A DNA stretch of 64,000 nt from Rhodanobacter sp. C01 (GTDB lineage Bacteria > Pseudomonadota > Gammaproteobacteria > Xanthomonadales > Rhodanobacteraceae): the NCBI RefSeq assembly GCF_002001045.1, contig NZ_MUNR01000012.1, positions 372,001 through 436,000 on the forward strand, written 5' to 3'. Shown here in pieces: positions 1-11,875 of this stretch. How positions within the stretch are numbered: the first letter of the stretch is position 1; each line of letters starts with the position of its first letter. A program made the translations under genes and the position numbers. The notes below the pieces were generated by a model. The model made no database searches and was not told where the DNA came from. It saw only the letters and a program-made list of their open reading frames with translations.

Positions 1-1211
1 TTCCAGTGTTCATGCTCGGCGCGGTGTTCGGCAAGCTGATCGAGCTGTCCGGTTTCTCGAAGGCGATCGTCGCCGCGACCATCGGCCTGGTCGGGCGTAG
101 CCGCGCGATCCTGTCGATCGTGCTGGTGTGCGCATTGCTGACCTACGGCGGCGTGTCGCTGTTCGTGGTGGTGTTCGCGGTGTATCCATTTGCGGCCGAG
201 CTGTTCCGTGCCAGCAACATCCCGAAGCGGCTGATCCCCGGCACCATCGCGCTGGGTGCGTTCACCTTCACCATGGATTCGCTGCCGGGTACGCCGCAGA
301 TCCAGAACATCATCCCCACCGCGTTCTTCGGCACCAACGCATGGGCGGCACCGTGGCTGGGCACGATCGGTGCGGCATTCATCCTGATCGTGGGACTGGC
401 CTATCTCGAATCGCGCCGGCGCAAGGCTGCCGCCGCGGGCGAAGGTTATGGTGACAACCTGCTCAACGAACCAGCGCCATTCGATTACGGCAAGCTCGCC
501 CATCCACTGATCGCGCTGTTGCCGCTGGTGCTGGTCGGTATCTGCAACAAGCTGCTCACCGACCTGATCCCCCGTGTCTACGGCGAAACACAGTCGTTCC
601 TGCCCAGCGTGGTCGGCGAGGCCAAACCGGTGGTTCAGGAAGTATCCAAAATCGCCGCGATCTGGGCGGTGGAAGGTGCCCTGCTGGTCGGCATCCTCTG
701 CGTGCTGGCGTTTGCCTGGCGACCCGTGACGCGCCAGTTTGCCGACGGCAGCAAGGCGGCGGTCGGGGGAGCGCTGCTGGCCTCGATGAATACGGCCTCC
801 GAATACGGTTTCGGCGCCGTGATCGCTGCCCTGCCGGGTTTCAAAGTGGTCGCCGATGCGCTGCACACGATCCCGAACCCGCTGCTGAACGAAGCGGTCA
901 CCGTGACTGCGCTGGCCGGCATCACCGGCTCGGCCTCCGGCGGCATGGGCATCGCGCTGGCGGCGATGGCCGACACCTTCATCGCCAACGCACATGCGGC
1001 CGGCATTCCGCTGGCGGTGATGCACCGAGTTGCCGCGATGGCCTCCGGCGGCATGGACACCCTGCCGCACAACGGCGCCGTGATCACCCTGCTGGCGGTG
1101 ACCGGGCTGACCCACCGGCAGTCCTACAAGGACATCTTCGCGGTCACCGTGATCAAGACGCTGGCGGTGCTGGTGGTGATCGCCGCGTACTACCTTACCG
1201 GCGTGGTGTGA
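1..1211 (+). CDS. GntP-family permease, 5' end outside window
   Basis: This is the C-terminal part (about 400 residues) of a GntP-type gluconate/organic-acid:proton symporter in the inner membrane. The frame is open to the first base, so the true start lies upstream; the GTG at 6 is not a convincing start. Many hydrophobic segments are visible, with the conserved stretch GTPQIQNIIPTAFFG near residue 98 and a glycine-rich ASGGMGIAL segment in the C-terminal half, both typical of the family, whose members are about 450 residues. The substrate cannot be read from sequence: gluconate, hydroxy acids and related carboxylates are all transported by this family. No partner gene is visible because the window starts inside it. 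Confidence 0.85.
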   Translation, partial: PVFMLGAVFGKLIELSGFSKAIVAATIGLVGRSRAILSIVLVCALLTYGGVSLFVVVFAVYPFAAELFRASNIPKRLIPGTIALGAFTFTMDSLPGTPQIQNIIPTAFFGTNAWAAPWLGTIGAAFILIVGLAYLESRRRKAAAAGEGYGDNLLNEPAPFDYGKLAHPLIALLPLVLVGICNKLLTDLIPRVYGETQSFLPSVVGEAKPVVQEVSKIAAIWAVEGALLVGILCVLAFAWRPVTRQFADGSKAAVGGALLASMNTASEYGFGAVIAALPGFKVVADALHTIPNPLLNEAVTVTALAGITGSASGGMGIALAAMADTFIANAHAAGIPLAVMHRVAAMASGGMDTLPHNGAVITLLAVTGLTHRQSYKDIFAVTVIKTLAVLVVIAAYYLTGVV

Positions 1212-1299
1212 TCAGGCGGCAAGATATTGGGATAGGCCGGGCAACGGCAGCTGGATGAACGGATAATCGAAATTGCGGGCAAGTTGTCACATAAGTCCG

Positions 1300-1305
1300 T
1301 ATAAT
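1300..1305 (+). promoter_or_regulatory. -10 element of the typA promoter
   Basis: A perfect TATAAT lies 61 bases before the typA start. The -35 is poor: TTGTCA at 1284 is too close, and the correctly spaced hexamer is GGGCAA. The -10 is followed by TG, as at the candidate promoters of sucA and acnA. Confidence 0.5.
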
Positions 1306-1365
1306 TGGTCGATTAACCCTTCACGAATCCTGCGTGACGGCCTTCGCGCCGCCCGAGTCGATCCC

Positions 1366-3192
1366 ATGTCTATCGAAAAACTGCGCAATATCGCCATCGT
1401 CGCCCACGTCGATCACGGCAAGACCACTCTCGTCGATTGCCTGCTGAAGCAGTCCGGCACGCTCAGTGAGCGCACCGTGCTGGCCGAACGCGTGATGGAC
1501 TCGAACGACCAGGAAAAGGAACGCGGCATCACCATCCTGGCCAAGAACACGGCCATCACCTGGCAGGGCAACCGCATCAACATCGTCGACACGCCGGGAC
1601 ATGCGGACTTCGGTGGCGAGGTGGAGCGCGTGCTGTCGATGGTCGACACCGTGCTGATCCTGGTCGACGCGATGGACGGCCCGATGCCGCAGACGCGCTT
1701 CGTGACGCAGAAGGCGTTCGCGATGGGCTTCAGGCCGATCGTCGTCATCAACAAGGTCGACCGTCCGGGCTCCCGTCCGCAGTGGGTGGTTGACCAGGTG
1801 TGGGATCTGTTCGATCGCCTCGGCGCCACCTCCGAGCAGATGGACTTCCCGATCGTCTACGCTTCGGCGCTGAACGGTTACGCCAGCCTCGACGACAGTG
1901 TCCGCGAAGGCGACATGACCCCGCTGTACCAGGCCATCATGGAACACACGCCCAAGCCGGATGTGGATCCGGACGGCCCGTTCCAGATGCGCATCAGCCA
2001 GCTCGACTACAACAACTTCGTCGGCATCATCGGCATTGGCCGCATCCAGCGCGGCACGCTGAAGAAGAACATGCCGGTCGCCGTGATCAACCGCGAAGGC
2101 AAGAAGCGCCAGGGCAAGGTGCTGCAGGTGCTCGGCTTCATGGGCCTCGAGCGCATCGAGCAGGACAGCGCCGAAGCCGGTGACATCGTCGCCATTTCGG
2201 GTATTGCGGACCTGACCATCTCCGACACGATCTGCGCTCTGGACACCCCGGAAGCGCTGCCCGCCCTGACCGTGGACGAGCCGACGATCAGCATGACCTT
2301 CCAGGTCAACAACTCGCCGTTCGCCGGCAACAAGGATCTCTCCGGCGGCAAGTTCCTCACCAGCCGCCAGCTGAAGGATCGTCTGGACCGCGAGCAGGTG
2401 CACAACGTGGCGCTGAAGGTCGAGCAGGGTTCGGACGCCGACAAGTTCCTCGTCTCGGGTCGTGGCGAACTGCACCTGTCGGTGCTGATCGAGAACATGC
2501 GCCGCGAAGGCTACGAGCTTGCCGTATCGCGTCCGGAAGTGATCATCAAGGAAATCGACGGCCAGAAGATGGAGCCGTTCGAGCAGCTGGTGGTCGACGT
2601 GGAAGAAATCCACCAGGGCCCGGTGATGGAGCGGCTCGGCATCCGCAAGGGCCAGCTGAAGAACATGGAGCCGGACGGCAAGGGTCGCGTGCGCCTCGAG
2701 TACATGATCCCGGCGCGTGGCCTGATCGGCTTCCAGAACCAGTTCAAGACCCTGACCCAGGGTTCGGGCCTGCTGTTCCACGTGTTCGACCACTACGGCC
2801 CGAAGGAAGATGGCCAGATCGCCAAGCGCCTCAATGGCGTGATGATCGCGAATGCTGGTGGCACCACCCCGGCCTACTCGCTCGGGCCGCTGCAGGATCG
2901 TGGCAAGCTGTTCGCCGCCGAAGGCGACTCGGTGTACGAGGGCCAGCTGGTCGGCATCCACGCGAAGGACAATGACCTCACGGTCAACGTGATCAAGCCC
3001 AAGCCGCTGACCAACATGCGCGCCTCGGGCAAGGACGATGCGATCCAGTTGACCCCGGCGATCAAGTTCTCGCTGGAACAGGCACTGGACTTCATCGACG
3101 ACGACGAGCTGGTCGAGATCACCCCGAAGGAGATCCGCCTGCGCAAGCGTCACCTCACCGAGAACGATCGCAAGCGCGCTTCGCGCGGTTGA
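1366..3192 (+). CDS. typA: Translational GTPase TypA/BipA
   Basis: This is a ribosome-associated GTPase of the EF-G/LepA class, involved in ribosome assembly and stress adaptation. The 608-residue product starts [20 protein letters not shown], with the G1 motif AHVDHGKTT, the [16 protein letters not shown] switch II region and the NKVD motif at G4. The EF-G-like domains and the BipA-specific C-terminal domain follow, and total length fits the family. The frame is open upstream to 1273, but ATG 1366 gives the conserved N-terminus. The gene stands alone, with its own -10 element and a hairpin terminator directly downstream. Confidence 0.97.
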   Translation: MSIEKLRNIAIVAHVDHGKTTLVDCLLKQSGTLSERTVLAERVMDSNDQEKERGITILAKNTAITWQGNRINIVDTPGHADFGGEVERVLSMVDTVLILVDAMDGPMPQTRFVTQKAFAMGFRPIVVINKVDRPGSRPQWVVDQVWDLFDRLGATSEQMDFPIVYASALNGYASLDDSVREGDMTPLYQAIMEHTPKPDVDPDGPFQMRISQLDYNNFVGIIGIGRIQRGTLKKNMPVAVINREGKKRQGKVLQVLGFMGLERIEQDSAEAGDIVAISGIADLTISDTICALDTPEALPALTVDEPTISMTFQVNNSPFAGNKDLSGGKFLTSRQLKDRLDREQVHNVALKVEQGSDADKFLVSGRGELHLSVLIENMRREGYELAVSRPEVIIKEIDGQKMEPFEQLVVDVEEIHQGPVMERLGIRKGQLKNMEPDGKGRVRLEYMIPARGLIGFQNQFKTLTQGSGLLFHVFDHYGPKEDGQIAKRLNGVMIANAGGTTPAYSLGPLQDRGKLFAAEGDSVYEGQLVGIHAKDNDLTVNVIKPKPLTNMRASGKDDAIQLTPAIKFSLEQALDFIDDDELVEITPKEIRLRKRHLTENDRKRASRG

Positions 3193-3213
3193 TTCGTCGC
3201 CTCACCGATGGAA

Positions 3214-3241
3214 CAGAAGGCCGCCGCAAGGCGGCCTTCTG
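3214..3241. terminator. Hairpin between typA and the LysR gene
   Basis: A perfect 12-bp stem CAGAAGGCCGCC / GGCGGCCTTCTG closes a GCAA loop between two convergent genes. The T-tract is weak on both sides. It probably serves both transcripts. Confidence 0.75.
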
Positions 3242-3249
3242 CTGTGTGG

Positions 3250-4200
3250 TCATGGCATAGCGGCTTTTGTCTTCACACCCATTACGCGCAGACCCGGCCG
3301 CTGCCGTGCCAGCTTGCGCAACAGCTCGGCGAACGCCTGCAGATCGTCGCGCCATGGCGAGGCGTCACGCCAGTACAGCGCGATCTCGCGACCAGGCGCC
3401 TGCCCCTTCAGCGTGGCCAGTACGATGTTCGGCATCGAGGCCAGCCGCTCGTGTGCCAGCGCAGGCACCAGCGCGTAGCCACCACGCAGACTGACCAGCG
3501 CAGCGAGACTTTCCAGGCTGACATCCTGGACATGGCCATGCTCGCTGCCGTCGCCGTCGAGGCCATCGGCGTGGCTTTCAGCCATCAAGGTCGCCTCGGC
3601 CGGATCGAGCTGATCCAGCGCGATATGGTTCTGACCCGCCAAGGGATGATCTGCACGCAGCATCAGTTCCCACGGTTCGGCAAACAACGGTCGCATGGCG
3701 ATGCCGCTGACCGCTGGCGTCGGCGGCGCCAGCACCGCATCGAGCTCGCCCTCGTGCAGGCGACGCAGCAGCCCACGCGGCTTGCCTTCGGACAGGCTCA
3801 ACCGAGCCCCCGGAAAATGCTGCGGGAACGGCGCGATCAGGTGTGGCAGCAGATAGGGACCCAGCGAGGCCGGCACCCCGAGTCGCAACTCACCACCGAA
3901 GGCGACCGCACCGGCACGGGCGACCTGTTGCAGGTGTTCGCCTGCTGCAAGGACGGCATCGATCTGCTGCAGCAAACGCTGGCCGCCGGCAGTCGGCACG
4001 ATGCGGCGGCCACCGCGTTCGAACAGCGGTGCCCCAAGCGCCTGCTCCACCTTCTGCACCTGGTGCGACAGCCCGGACGGACTGATGTGCATGGCCCGCG
4101 CCGCGCTGTTGAAACTGCCATGGCGATACACCGCCTGTACCAGCGCGAGATCGCGCAGCGAGACGGCGGCAAGAGCCATCGAAATCATCGAATGCTGCAT
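3250..4200 (-). CDS. LysR-family regulator, OxyR-like but cysteine-free
   Basis: The product has an N-terminal winged helix-turn-helix (VQAVYRHGSFNSAARAMHIS) and a LysR effector domain. Its architecture resembles OxyR: SLESLAALVSLRGGYALVPA matches the OxyR segment after the redox loop. OxyR proteins sense peroxide with two cysteines in that loop. Here the equivalent stretch reads SHADGLDGDGSEHGHVQD and the protein contains no cysteine, so a thiol switch is not possible. The start is uncertain: ATGs at 4200, 4188 and 4179 all precede the HTH, none with a clear ribosome binding site, and 4200 is chosen as longest. It is divergent from acnA and could regulate it. The ligand is unknown. Confidence 0.85.
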   Translation of the reverse strand: MQHSMISMALAAVSLRDLALVQAVYRHGSFNSAARAMHISPSGLSHQVQKVEQALGAPLFERGGRRIVPTAGGQRLLQQIDAVLAAGEHLQQVARAGAVAFGGELRLGVPASLGPYLLPHLIAPFPQHFPGARLSLSEGKPRGLLRRLHEGELDAVLAPPTPAVSGIAMRPLFAEPWELMLRADHPLAGQNHIALDQLDPAEATLMAESHADGLDGDGSEHGHVQDVSLESLAALVSLRGGYALVPALAHERLASMPNIVLATLKGQAPGREIALYWRDASPWRDDLQAFAELLRKLARQRPGLRVMGVKTKAAMP

Positions 4201-4335
4201 GTCATCAAATACGTTTGTGCATAACGGACCCCGCGCCCATGCTATGCGGCGAACCAGCACCGCAACCGTGCTGCCAGTGGCGCAGTCTACCTGCCACCAC
4301 AAGGCTCGCGCATGAAGCCAGAGCCGGCTCACCGG

Positions 4336-4365
4336 TTAGCGACTGCTCCGTGTTTGCGCGATAAT
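4336..4365 (+). promoter_or_regulatory. Candidate acnA promoter
   Basis: TTAGCG (4336-4341) and GATAAT (4360-4365) are separated by 18 bp, 79 bases before the acnA start. The -10 is good and the -35 moderate. The region is shared with the divergent LysR gene. Confidence 0.5.
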
Positions 4366-4443
4366 TGCGGTCTTTGCCGGTCCGGCAAACCCGCACCCGT
4401 TGCCTCCCCATCCCAGCCGCAGGATTTAGCCAGGAGTTCTCCC

Positions 4444-7194
<2,751 letters not shown>

Positions 7195-7227
7195 GCCTTG
7201 TCGGCATGAGCTGGTGACAAATATGAA

Positions 7228-7256
7228 GCCGCTCCGGATCCGGGGCGGCTTTTTTT
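7228..7256 (+). terminator. acnA terminator
   Basis: An 8-bp stem GCCGCTCC / GGGGCGGC (one T-G pair) is followed by seven T residues: a classic intrinsic terminator on the plus strand. Confidence 0.9.
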
Positions 7257-7269
7257 ATGGGCCAGCCAA

Positions 7270-7716
7270 CTACATCGAATGTTTCCAGCTCGCCGTATAA
7301 CAACGCCACTTGCCATCGCTCTTGCGCCACGCCGATTCGACTTGGTACAGGCCCATCTGGTCGGGCAGCAGATGGCTGCCGCTGGTGAGAGTGACCGTGA
7401 ACGTGGCCACCATCCGCTCGCCGCGATGCTCGATCGTGACCGGTCCCATCGTCACACCGACATGCTCGCCACGCAGGGCAATCAACCTGACCATATTGAC
7501 CAAGGCATTGCGACCCAGCTCACCGGCGTTGCCATCGAAATCGTCACTGAGCGCTGCACCCACATCGCTCGCTGCATTCGTTTCGGCGGCATGGGCGGTC
7601 GAGGCAATCGCCTCGCGCACCTGCACTTCATCCGGCGCATGTCGGCAGCCCGGCAACACCGCCGCGCACAGCGCGAGAACGATCCACAGGCAGGTGGCTT
7701 TTCTCAGTCGGATCAT
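7270..7716 (-). CDS. Predicted small lipoprotein, function unknown
   Basis: This 148-residue product begins MIRLRKATCLWIVLALCAAV and has a lipobox ending LPGC at residue 24, so it should be lipidated and anchored in the envelope. The mature part (about 125 residues) is mixed alpha/beta; its C-terminal half has alternating strands and ends YQVESAWRKSDGKWRCYTAS, a pattern seen in NTF2-like or nuclear-transport-fold lipoproteins. That fold assignment is weak. The chosen ATG gives a clean signal peptide; in-frame ATGs upstream would bury it. It is convergent with acnA and divergent from fadD. No function can be assigned. Confidence 0.7.
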   Translation of the reverse strand: MIRLRKATCLWIVLALCAAVLPGCRHAPDEVQVREAIASTAHAAETNAASDVGAALSDDFDGNAGELGRNALVNMVRLIALRGEHVGVTMGPVTIEHRGERMVATFTVTLTSGSHLLPDQMGLYQVESAWRKSDGKWRCYTASWKHSM

Positions 7717-7860
7717 GGACGGAATCTCGATGCAGTGCGGCTTGCCGCTGTACGCAGGCGTATGCTCCAATGAACAACGCGGCTGGCGCATGATGGATGT
7801 CGTGGTCATCCTAAAACCATCATCGACCTGCAGTCATCGACAACACAGGGAACACCGAGC

Positions 7861-9540
7861 ATGAGCAACGAACGTCCGTGGCTGGATCACTATCCGACAG
7901 GCGTGCCCAGCCAGATTGACGTCAACACCTATGCATCGGTACCTGCCGTCTTCGAGGAAGCGTTCGGACACTTTCGTGAAAAGCCGGCCTTTGCGAATTT
8001 CGGCCACAAGCTGACCTATGGGCAGATCGACGAGATGAGCCGTCAGTTCGCCGGCTACCTCACCGGTGAACTCAAGCTCGGCAAGGGCGATCGCATCGCG
8101 ATCATGATGCCGAACGTGCTGCAGTATCCGATCGCCCTGTTCGGTGCACTGCGTGCCGGGTTGATCGTGGTCAACACCAATCCGATGTACACCGCGCGCG
8201 AACTCAAGCACCAGCTGGAAGATGCCGGTGCCAAGGCCATTGTGGTGCTGGACAACTTTGCTGCCACCTTGCAGCAGGTTGTCGCGGAAACCCCTGTGCA
8301 GCATGTCATCACCACCGGCATCGGCGATCTGCTGGGTCCGAAGGGCGTGCTGATCAATTTTGCGCTCAAGCACGTCAAGAAGATGGTGCCTGCGTTCGAT
8401 TTGCCGCAGGCCGTACGTTTCCGTGATGCACTGACGCGTGGCGCAGCGCATCCGCTGCAACCGGTGACCCTGGGTCACGACGACATCGCCTTCCTGCAGT
8501 ACACCGGTGGCACCACTGGTGTGGCCAAGGGCGCAATGCTGACCCACGGCAACATGATTGCCAACATGCTGCAGGCCGGTGCCTGGGTCGGCACGAACGC
8601 CAAGCCTGGCGAAGAAGTGATCATCACCGCGCTGCCGCTGTACCACATCTTTTCACTGTGCGCGAACGGACTGGTGTTCACTCGCCTGGGTGGCCTGAAC
8701 TGGCTGATCACCAATCCGCGCGACATGCCCGGCTTCGTCAAGGAGCTGAAACAGTCCGGCTTCACCGCGCTGACCGGCGTCAATACGCTGTTCAACGGCC
8801 TGCTCAATACGCCCGGATTCGCCGAGCTGGATTTCTCGAAGTTGCATCTGACCCTGGGCGGTGGCATGGCCGTGCAGCGCGCAGTAGCCGACCGCTGGAA
8901 GAAGGTTACCGGCTGCACCTTGGCGGAGGCTTACGGACTGACCGAGACCTCGCCGGCAGTGTGCATCAATCCGCTGGATATCAAGGAATACAACGCCTCG
9001 ATCGGCCTGCCGGTACCGTCGACCGACGTGGCGATCTGGTCGGAGGAAGGGCAACCTCTGCCGACCGGTGAGGTGGGCGAACTGATGGTGCGCGGCCCGC
9101 AGGTGATGAAGGGTTACTGGCAGCGACCGGACGAGACCAGCAAGGTGCTCGGCGACGATGGCTGGCTGCATACCGGCGACATCGCGAAGATGGACGAGAA
9201 CGGCTACTTCTACATCGTCGACCGCAAGAAGGACATGATCCTCGTGTCCGGTTTCAACGTGTACCCGAACGAGGTCGAGGACGCCGTGATGCAGCATCCT
9301 GGCGTACTGGAAGTCGCGGCCGTGGGCGTCCCGGACGAGCATTCCGGCGAAGTGGTGAAACTGTTCGTGGTGCGCAAGGATCCGAACCTCACCGAGGAAG
9401 CGCTCAGGCAGTTCTGCCGCGAGAACCTCACCGGGTACAAGCGGCCCAAGTTCATCGAGTTCCGCGACTCACTGCCGAAGAGCAATGTGGGCAAGATCCT
9501 CCGTCGCGAACTGCGCGACGAGAAGAAAGCCGTCGCCTGA
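7861..9540 (+). CDS. fadD: Long-chain fatty acid--CoA ligase
   Basis: This AMP-forming acyl-CoA synthetase activates long-chain fatty acids for beta-oxidation or phospholipid synthesis, at the inner face of the cytoplasmic membrane. The 559-residue product is the size of E. coli FadD (561). It carries the P-loop-like [18 protein letters not shown] near residue 214, the adenylate motif [15 protein letters not shown], the hinge [20 protein letters not shown] and the C-terminal catalytic lysine region [13 protein letters not shown]. The ATG at 7861 gives the usual N-terminus. The gene is monocistronic with a terminator just after it. The assignment to FadD over other ligases rests on size and motif spacing. 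Confidence 0.93.
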   Translation: MSNERPWLDHYPTGVPSQIDVNTYASVPAVFEEAFGHFREKPAFANFGHKLTYGQIDEMSRQFAGYLTGELKLGKGDRIAIMMPNVLQYPIALFGALRAGLIVVNTNPMYTARELKHQLEDAGAKAIVVLDNFAATLQQVVAETPVQHVITTGIGDLLGPKGVLINFALKHVKKMVPAFDLPQAVRFRDALTRGAAHPLQPVTLGHDDIAFLQYTGGTTGVAKGAMLTHGNMIANMLQAGAWVGTNAKPGEEVIITALPLYHIFSLCANGLVFTRLGGLNWLITNPRDMPGFVKELKQSGFTALTGVNTLFNGLLNTPGFAELDFSKLHLTLGGGMAVQRAVADRWKKVTGCTLAEAYGLTETSPAVCINPLDIKEYNASIGLPVPSTDVAIWSEEGQPLPTGEVGELMVRGPQVMKGYWQRPDETSKVLGDDGWLHTGDIAKMDENGYFYIVDRKKDMILVSGFNVYPNEVEDAVMQHPGVLEVAAVGVPDEHSGEVVKLFVVRKDPNLTEEALRQFCRENLTGYKRPKFIEFRDSLPKSNVGKILRRELRDEKKAVA

Positions 9541-9560
9541 AGCCAGCCGGCTTCAAATCG

Positions 9561-9587
9561 AAAACGCCCGCGTCATGCGGGCGTTTT
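9561..9587. terminator. Bidirectional terminator, fadD / PilZ gene
   Basis: Stem AAAACGCCCGC / GCGGGCGTTTT with a 5-base loop gives four A/T pairs at the base, so each strand ends in TTTT. It lies between two convergent genes. Confidence 0.9.
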
Positions 9588-9610
9588 GCTGTGGGGTCGC
9601 GGCATTTCGC

Positions 9611-9985
9611 TCAACTGTCTTTCCAGTATTCCAGGATATCGGCGTATCCGCCCAGCAGGTTCCACAGCGGCACCTGCTTGTCCTCCGGGATGCGGCTGTA
9701 GGAAAAACCGATGTGATGCTCGGAAATGCGCGCAACCGCCGCTTCCAGGTGAATGTGCAGGTTGTGCCCGAAGATCATGTCGAGCACCCAGCTCTGCCCC
9801 GTTTCACCGGACCAGCCAAGTGGACGCCGCAGCAACGCTCCGGTGGCCGAGATATCGACCAGTTCGGTCGGATGCGACTCGCCATTGCGGCTCATCAACA
9901 CCGTCGTGGCAATCTGCATGCGTGCCGGGCGCAACTGTTCCGGCGCGCTGCCACCTTGTCCATTTTTGTCGGTCGTCATGGTCAT
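9611..9985 (-). CDS. PilZ-domain protein, possible c-di-GMP binder
   Basis: This single-domain protein of about 124 residues has the PilZ signature DISATG (D/NxSxxG) at about residues 44-49, then the expected beta-strands and the HIGFSYSRIPEDK segment. The preceding arginine motif, normally RxxxR, reads LRPARMQ, with only two residues between the arginines, so nucleotide binding is uncertain. PilZ proteins usually link c-di-GMP to motility, pili or polysaccharide. The frame stays open upstream to 10207, but that extension is low-complexity and unlike the family. ATG 9985 (MTMTTDKNG) is chosen; 9979 is equally possible. It stands alone next to the gene-free stretch. Confidence 0.8.
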   Translation of the reverse strand: MTMTTDKNGQGGSAPEQLRPARMQIATTVLMSRNGESHPTELVDISATGALLRRPLGWSGETGQSWVLDMIFGHNLHIHLEAAVARISEHHIGFSYSRIPEDKQVPLWNLLGGYADILEYWKDS

Positions 9986-10907
9986 TCCAATACTGCCTAT
10001 GTGCCTGCGCCTGCTACCGGTGGTGAAGCTGCGTTTCACACATTCCGAAACTGTCGCGCCGCGTTGCCTGGCGATTCCCGGGCTCCAAAATCCTGCATGA
10101 CCGTGCCCGTCACCGGTATGCAAGCAACTTGTATGCCATACATCGAACCGATGCGCTGGCGCAGTCTTTTCACTCATGACCCCGCATGCACACACAAGCC
10201 GTTGCACACGTTATCCGCAACGCCGCACTGTGCATGCATGCAGATCGGTCGCGTGAATCCTGTAACTGTGCAACGGACCGACGCATTAGGTCACTTGCCG
10301 CCCCACATCGACGACATGCGCGGACCGAACGACACATCAAGCTCCCGTCGATCGACCGCGTATTGTGCCTCCCATGCGCCACAACATGAAGTCCGGACCC
10401 ATGCAGAACCGACTGCACGTCACTCATGCCTCGCACCGGATAGCAACCCACAGCACCAGCCATTGCTGGACTTGTCGCCGGGTAGTCGCTAATCTCTACT
10501 GCGCGTGGCTCCATGGAAAGTGCTTGCCGGTCGCTGCCGGCAGCCGATGGGGTTCAACCCGACAGCTCTCAAACCGACCGATGAACAGTCAGTGGCGTAC
10601 GTTACTCGCCATCTGTGACTTGCGCCTTCACCGCGGCTGACAACCCGGGATCGGCGCATGTTGAACGCTGGCGGCTTGATCGAACCACCATGGTGTGGCT
10701 TCATCAAGCACGTTGCGACGATCACATCCGAAGTGCCTCGGCGGAAGTTGTGAAAGACCGCAGTACCCCTAGCCGCACCTTGGGAACGCCGCCTCACCGC
10801 CGCATTCCGGATACGGAATCTCCATGGGTCATGCCAGCGCATGGAATGGTTCCGAACCTGTTGAAACGCACTGCCAGCCGCTGAAGGCGGCCCAACGACA
10901 TGTATTG
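9986..10907. other. Gene-free stretch of 922 bp
   Basis: No convincing coding frame, RNA gene or transposon remnant is visible. Frames on both strands are short, arginine/histidine-rich and unlike proteins. Local features are many CATGCA/TGCATG words (for example 10231-10242), a GTATGC-rich patch at 10117-10141, and chance matches to rRNA and a tRNA T-arm. It must hold the PilZ gene promoter (minus strand) and perhaps the scpA promoter. Confidence 0.6.
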
Positions 10908-11840
10908 ATGAGCACTGAGCCAGTCGAGCCCGAGAGCCTGGTCACCGCACCGCAGGGTGCGTTTGCATCGGTACCGCAGCAGCAGGAAATGCCGCTGGCC
11001 ATCGTGCGCGGCCAGCCGATGCTGCAGATGCCGCAAGACCTGTACATCCCGCCAGACGCGCTCGAGGTGATCCTGGAGTCGTTCGAGGGGCCGCTCGACT
11101 TGCTGTTGTACCTGATCCGCCGGCAGAACCTGGACATCCTGGATATCCCGGTCGCCGAGATCACCCGGCAGTACATGACCTACATCGAGCTGATGCGCGA
11201 TGTGATGCGACTGGAACTGGCTGCCGAATACCTGCTGATGGCCGCGATCCTGGCCGAGATCAAGTCGCGGCTGCTGCTGCCGCGACCACCGGCCGAGGAA
11301 GGTCTGGAAGACGATCCGCGCGCCGAACTGGTACGGCGTCTGCAGGAGTACGAGCGCTTCAAGCGGGCGGCGGAGGATATCGAAGCGCTGCCGCGGCTGG
11401 AGCGCGACACCGCGGTGGTGCATGCCGAGGTGGGCGAACGCAACGTGATCAAGTTGCCGCCGCCACTGGATCTGACCGAGTTGCTGCTGGCCCTGAAGGA
11501 CGTGATGCACCGGGCCGAGCTGTTCGGCCACCATGCGATCAAGCGCGAAGCACTCAGTGTGCGCCAGCGCATGGGCGAACTGCTGAGCCGGCTCGATGAC
11601 AACAGCTTCCACCGTTTCGAGAGCCTGTTCGATCCCGGCGAAGGCCGCCTCGGCGTGGTGGTGACCTTCCTGGCGATGCTGGAGCTGGCCAAGGAAATGC
11701 TGGTGGAAATCGTCCAGGAGGAGCCGCTGGCACCGATCTATGTGAAGGCCAAGGCGCACCATGCCGAGGTGTTTGCCGACACGGCAGCGGACGACGAACA
11801 ACCGGGCGAGTCGGCACTGATCGAATCGTCCAACGAATGA
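10908..11840 (+). CDS. scpA: Segregation and condensation protein A
   Basis: ScpA is the kleisin subunit that bridges the SMC heads in the bacterial condensin-like complex, acting on chromosome organisation. The 310-residue product has the family opening FEGPLDLLLYLIRRQNLDILDIPVAEITRQY split over about residues 60-91, the EYLLMAAILAEIKSRLLLP helix and the C-terminal winged helix. The N-terminal ~50 residues are a less conserved extension. ATG 10908 has no strong ribosome binding site, and an in-frame ATG further upstream is possible. It heads the scpA-scpB-rluB cluster, with a 35-bp gap to scpB. Confidence 0.93.
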   Translation: MSTEPVEPESLVTAPQGAFASVPQQQEMPLAIVRGQPMLQMPQDLYIPPDALEVILESFEGPLDLLLYLIRRQNLDILDIPVAEITRQYMTYIELMRDVMRLELAAEYLLMAAILAEIKSRLLLPRPPAEEGLEDDPRAELVRRLQEYERFKRAAEDIEALPRLERDTAVVHAEVGERNVIKLPPPLDLTELLLALKDVMHRAELFGHHAIKREALSVRQRMGELLSRLDDNSFHRFESLFDPGEGRLGVVVTFLAMLELAKEMLVEIVQEEPLAPIYVKAKAHHAEVFADTAADDEQPGESALIESSNE

Positions 11841-11875
11841 ACCACACCTACTGAATCGGCATCCGACCCAAGGCC

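Noticed and set aside
1321-3153. Long open frame on the minus strand opposite typA
   Set aside because: Typical shadow of a high-GC gene; the typA protein is unmistakable and the antisense product is low-complexity Asp/His/Arg/Val.
10540-10570. tRNA-like T-arm (GGGTTCAACCC)
   Set aside because: No acceptor, D-arm or anticodon stem fits around it on either strand.
10661-10675. Match to the start of 16S rRNA (TTGAACGCTGGCGGC)
   Set aside because: Only 15 bases agree; flanks do not resemble rRNA on either side, so it is chance or a very short remnant.
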